From an uncultured Opitutia bacterium (GTDB taxonomy: Bacteria > Verrucomicrobiota > Verrucomicrobiia > Opitutales > CAJWYM01): DNA of 36,200 nt. Below the pieces are notes generated by a model. That model was not told where the DNA came from, ran no database searches, and saw only the letters and a program-made list of their open reading frames with translations. Position numbers and translations under genes: made by a program. Shown here piece by piece: positions 34,824-36,200 of the stretch (position 1 is its first letter; every line of letters starts with the position of its first letter). The DNA lies in NCBI GenBank assembly GCA_913049555.1, contig CAJWYM010000037.1:1-36200 (forward strand), read 5' to 3'.

Positions 34824-35185
34824 TTCATACTTAATCCTAAATTCCTCAATTAAGAATTAAATTTTCACTCCATTCCCTTTGCTAAAACTGCGGACCCATC
34901 AAAACAAATTAGAATTTTTAAATACTCCAATCCATTTCAATTAAAATAATTACCTTCCATTATTAAGCCATTCAATGGACTTATTTATGATTGTTCGTCG
35001 AACACAATCATTGGAATTAGTGGTTTTAGTTGAAGTGAAAATATACTGTTTAATTGTATCATATAATCTATTCAATGACTCTTTTATAATCAAATATTCC
35101 ATTTTTTGTATCATATAATCTATGTTTTATGTTCTAAACTTAAGTTAATCTTTTCTATTACTTACTTTAATTAAATCTAAAAACA
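34824..35185. other. Intergenic region with paired 18-bp repeats
   Basis: No gene on either strand. Its right third holds two identical 18-base repeats (listed separately) upstream of the small exported protein. The rest is AT-rich with no clear terminator after the LOG gene. Confidence 0.5.
35054..35123 (+). repeat. Two direct 18-bp repeats, each containing TATAAT
   Basis: ttgtatcatataatctat occurs at 35054-35071 and 35106-35123, 52 bases apart start to start (about five helical turns). Both lie upstream of the ATG at 35186. Each holds an exact TATAAT -10 box. Tandem promoters or a paired regulator site are possible; I see no good -35 at the right spacing. Confidence 0.65.
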
Positions 35186-35617
35186 ATGAAAAATCAGTGC
35201 TCCTCTATTGCCTTAAAATTTCTCCAAACTTTGATATTTGTAACCCTTGCTTCGTTTTCTTTGAATGCAAAGAAGAGTAGTATGCCCATCGAACTTTCAG
35301 AATACTATGAATTTAAAGGCACATTGAAGCAAAATTCACAGAAATCTCGTTATACAATCAAAGTAGATCCTGAAAACAGTAAATCCTACGATCTTCTAGT
35401 TGAACGTGAAATTTTTATTAAAGGATTGCCCGCTCAAATTGCTTTTGAAAGATCAATGATTGAAGTTTGGGGTGAAGATAAGTTTGAATTATTAGCCAAT
35501 AAAAATGTAACAGTTAAATTGATTGGCAAAGTGACCTTTCATAAACTAGGAACCAATAAAGCTTCTATGCGACTCAAAACAGTGGATATAGAGTTTCTAG
35601 AGTTGGATGAGATTTGA
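35186..35617 (+). CDS. Small exported protein of unknown function
   Basis: 143 residues with a signal peptide (about 1-28, FLQTLIFVTLASFSLNA). The mature part is beta-rich and mixed in charge. It includes YYEFKGTLKQNSQKSRYTIK, a segment LVEREIFIKGLPAQIAFERS and the ending MRLKTVDIEFLELDEI. The layout is that of a small single-domain periplasmic beta-barrel or OB-like protein, which is only an impression. No Cys in the mature part, no lipobox and no known motif. It is a single gene preceded by the paired 18-bp repeats, without a Shine-Dalgarno sequence. Its link to the sulfatase genes is unknown. Confidence 0.7.
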   Translation: MKNQCSSIALKFLQTLIFVTLASFSLNAKKSSMPIELSEYYEFKGTLKQNSQKSRYTIKVDPENSKSYDLLVEREIFIKGLPAQIAFERSMIEVWGEDKFELLANKNVTVKLIGKVTFHKLGTNKASMRLKTVDIEFLELDEI

Positions 35618-36171
35618 CCCAATTTTGAAGTTCTTTTCATCCTTTATATCTTAAATTCTTAGTAAATGAACGAATCACTGTTCTGATTTGTATTCACACA
35701 AACCATTGATTCATTCTTTCGATTTAAGATTCTGATTCACAAATATTCGCTTTGATGTATGCAAGACCCTTACTGGCTTGGCATATAATTGGGTTCTCCT
35801 TTTTCAAAAAGATTTCAAAATATACGGCTGTTTCAATTTCGTATATTTACCTCCCAACTTTGCATGAGATTGAATCTTTCAGCTCTGTATTTCATAACCA
35901 AGTAAATCAAATTGGATGTTTGCCTGATCCTTGATTCATTTGCATGACTTCGCTTTTAAGGTTCATTCCAACCCGGAGGATGTAACAGGAATTGAGATTT
36001 AAACAAAAGATATTGGTGTGAGATGAGTGGATAAATCCTTAAATGAAAACTTTTAATTCCGTAAAAGTTATCAAAAATCATTGCAGTCGACTCTGTGTAG
36101 CTTGAAAGCAATGTTCAAATGAAGAATCCGTCTTTTTTTTGAAAGGGTTTGTGAGATGAGTTCAAAAAAGA
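35618..36171. other. Intergenic region at the right end
   Basis: No supported gene. A 60-codon plus-strand frame (35752-35934) has no protein-like features. A 12-base direct repeat tgtgagatgagt (36017-36028 and 36150-36161) is probably chance. The region ends at a strong hairpin. Confidence 0.5.
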
Positions 36172-36200
36172 AGCCCTTAGTTCTTTAGGAACTAAGGGCT
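36172..36200. terminator. Strong hairpin at the window end, likely bidirectional terminator
   Basis: AGCCCTTAGTTC (36172-36183) and GAACTAAGGGCT (36189-36200) make a perfect 12-bp stem with a 5-base loop. It is preceded by a CAAAAAAGA run, which gives a T-run for minus-strand transcripts coming from beyond the window. Whether a T-run follows on the plus strand cannot be seen. Confidence 0.65.

Noticed and set aside
35752-35934. A 60-codon plus-strand frame near the right end.
   Set aside because: No ribosome site, no family resemblance, and atypical composition for this organism's genes.
36017-36161. Two copies of tgtgagatgagt.
   Set aside because: Twelve bases only, no positional logic; probably chance.
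1-36200. CRISPR arrays, tRNA or rRNA genes, insertion sequences, integrases.
   Set aside because: I looked for regularly spaced repeats, cloverleaf-like segments and transposase or recombinase frames and found none.

Overview
The window is AT-rich DNA from a heterotrophic bacterium. It is dominated by secreted formylglycine-type sulfatases: ten genes, eight of them in an almost unbroken array on the minus strand. Sulfatase multiplicity, DUF1080 (3-keto-disaccharide hydrolase-like) domains, a sulfatase with a helical-repeat tail, system II cytochrome c maturation proteins (ResB/CcsA) and an RHS remnant together point to the PVC superphylum, most likely a marine Verrucomicrobiota or Lentisphaerota member. 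This is inferred from gene content; there is no rRNA gene to confirm it.

Layout. (1) 1-766, minus strand: a broken edge with an RHS/YD-repeat fragment and a small exported-protein gene split by one in-frame TGA. (2) 1073-6263, minus: a compact operon running DUF1080 protein, sulfatase, sulfatase, serine esterase. (3) 6743-10480, minus: a 1245-residue membrane-anchored protein made of two tandem copies of a beta-sandwich plus parallel beta-helix module. Only the second copy keeps a GH28/GH49-like Asp pattern. (4) 11173-24139, minus: seven sulfatases of different subfamilies and one secreted redoxin-like protein. (5) 24301-25866, plus: a divergent secreted beta-helix protein. (6) 26260-29956, plus: a lipoprotein-resB-ccsA operon for cytochrome c assembly. 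(7) 30470-32482, plus: a tenth sulfatase with a C-terminal DUF1080-like domain. (8) 32686-34823, plus: housekeeping-like genes (metallophosphoesterase, DUF721/DciA-like, LOG family). (9) 35186-35617, plus: a small exported protein; a strong hairpin closes the window.

How it works together (inference). The sulfatases, two beta-helix proteins, DUF1080 protein and esterase look like an extracytoplasmic set for taking apart a highly and variously sulfated glycan, probably algal. The sulfatases would remove sulfate at different positions, the esterase would remove acyl groups, and the beta-helix proteins would cut or hold the backbone. All ten sulfatases have a Cys at the formylglycine position. 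No maturase (FGE or anSME), transporter, SusC/D pair or regulator is visible, so those functions must lie elsewhere. The substrate cannot be read from the sequence.

Almost all starts lack a Shine-Dalgarno sequence; the DUF721 gene is the clear exception. Several genes have a -10-like hexamer 5-8 bases before the ATG, which raises the possibility of leaderless transcripts.
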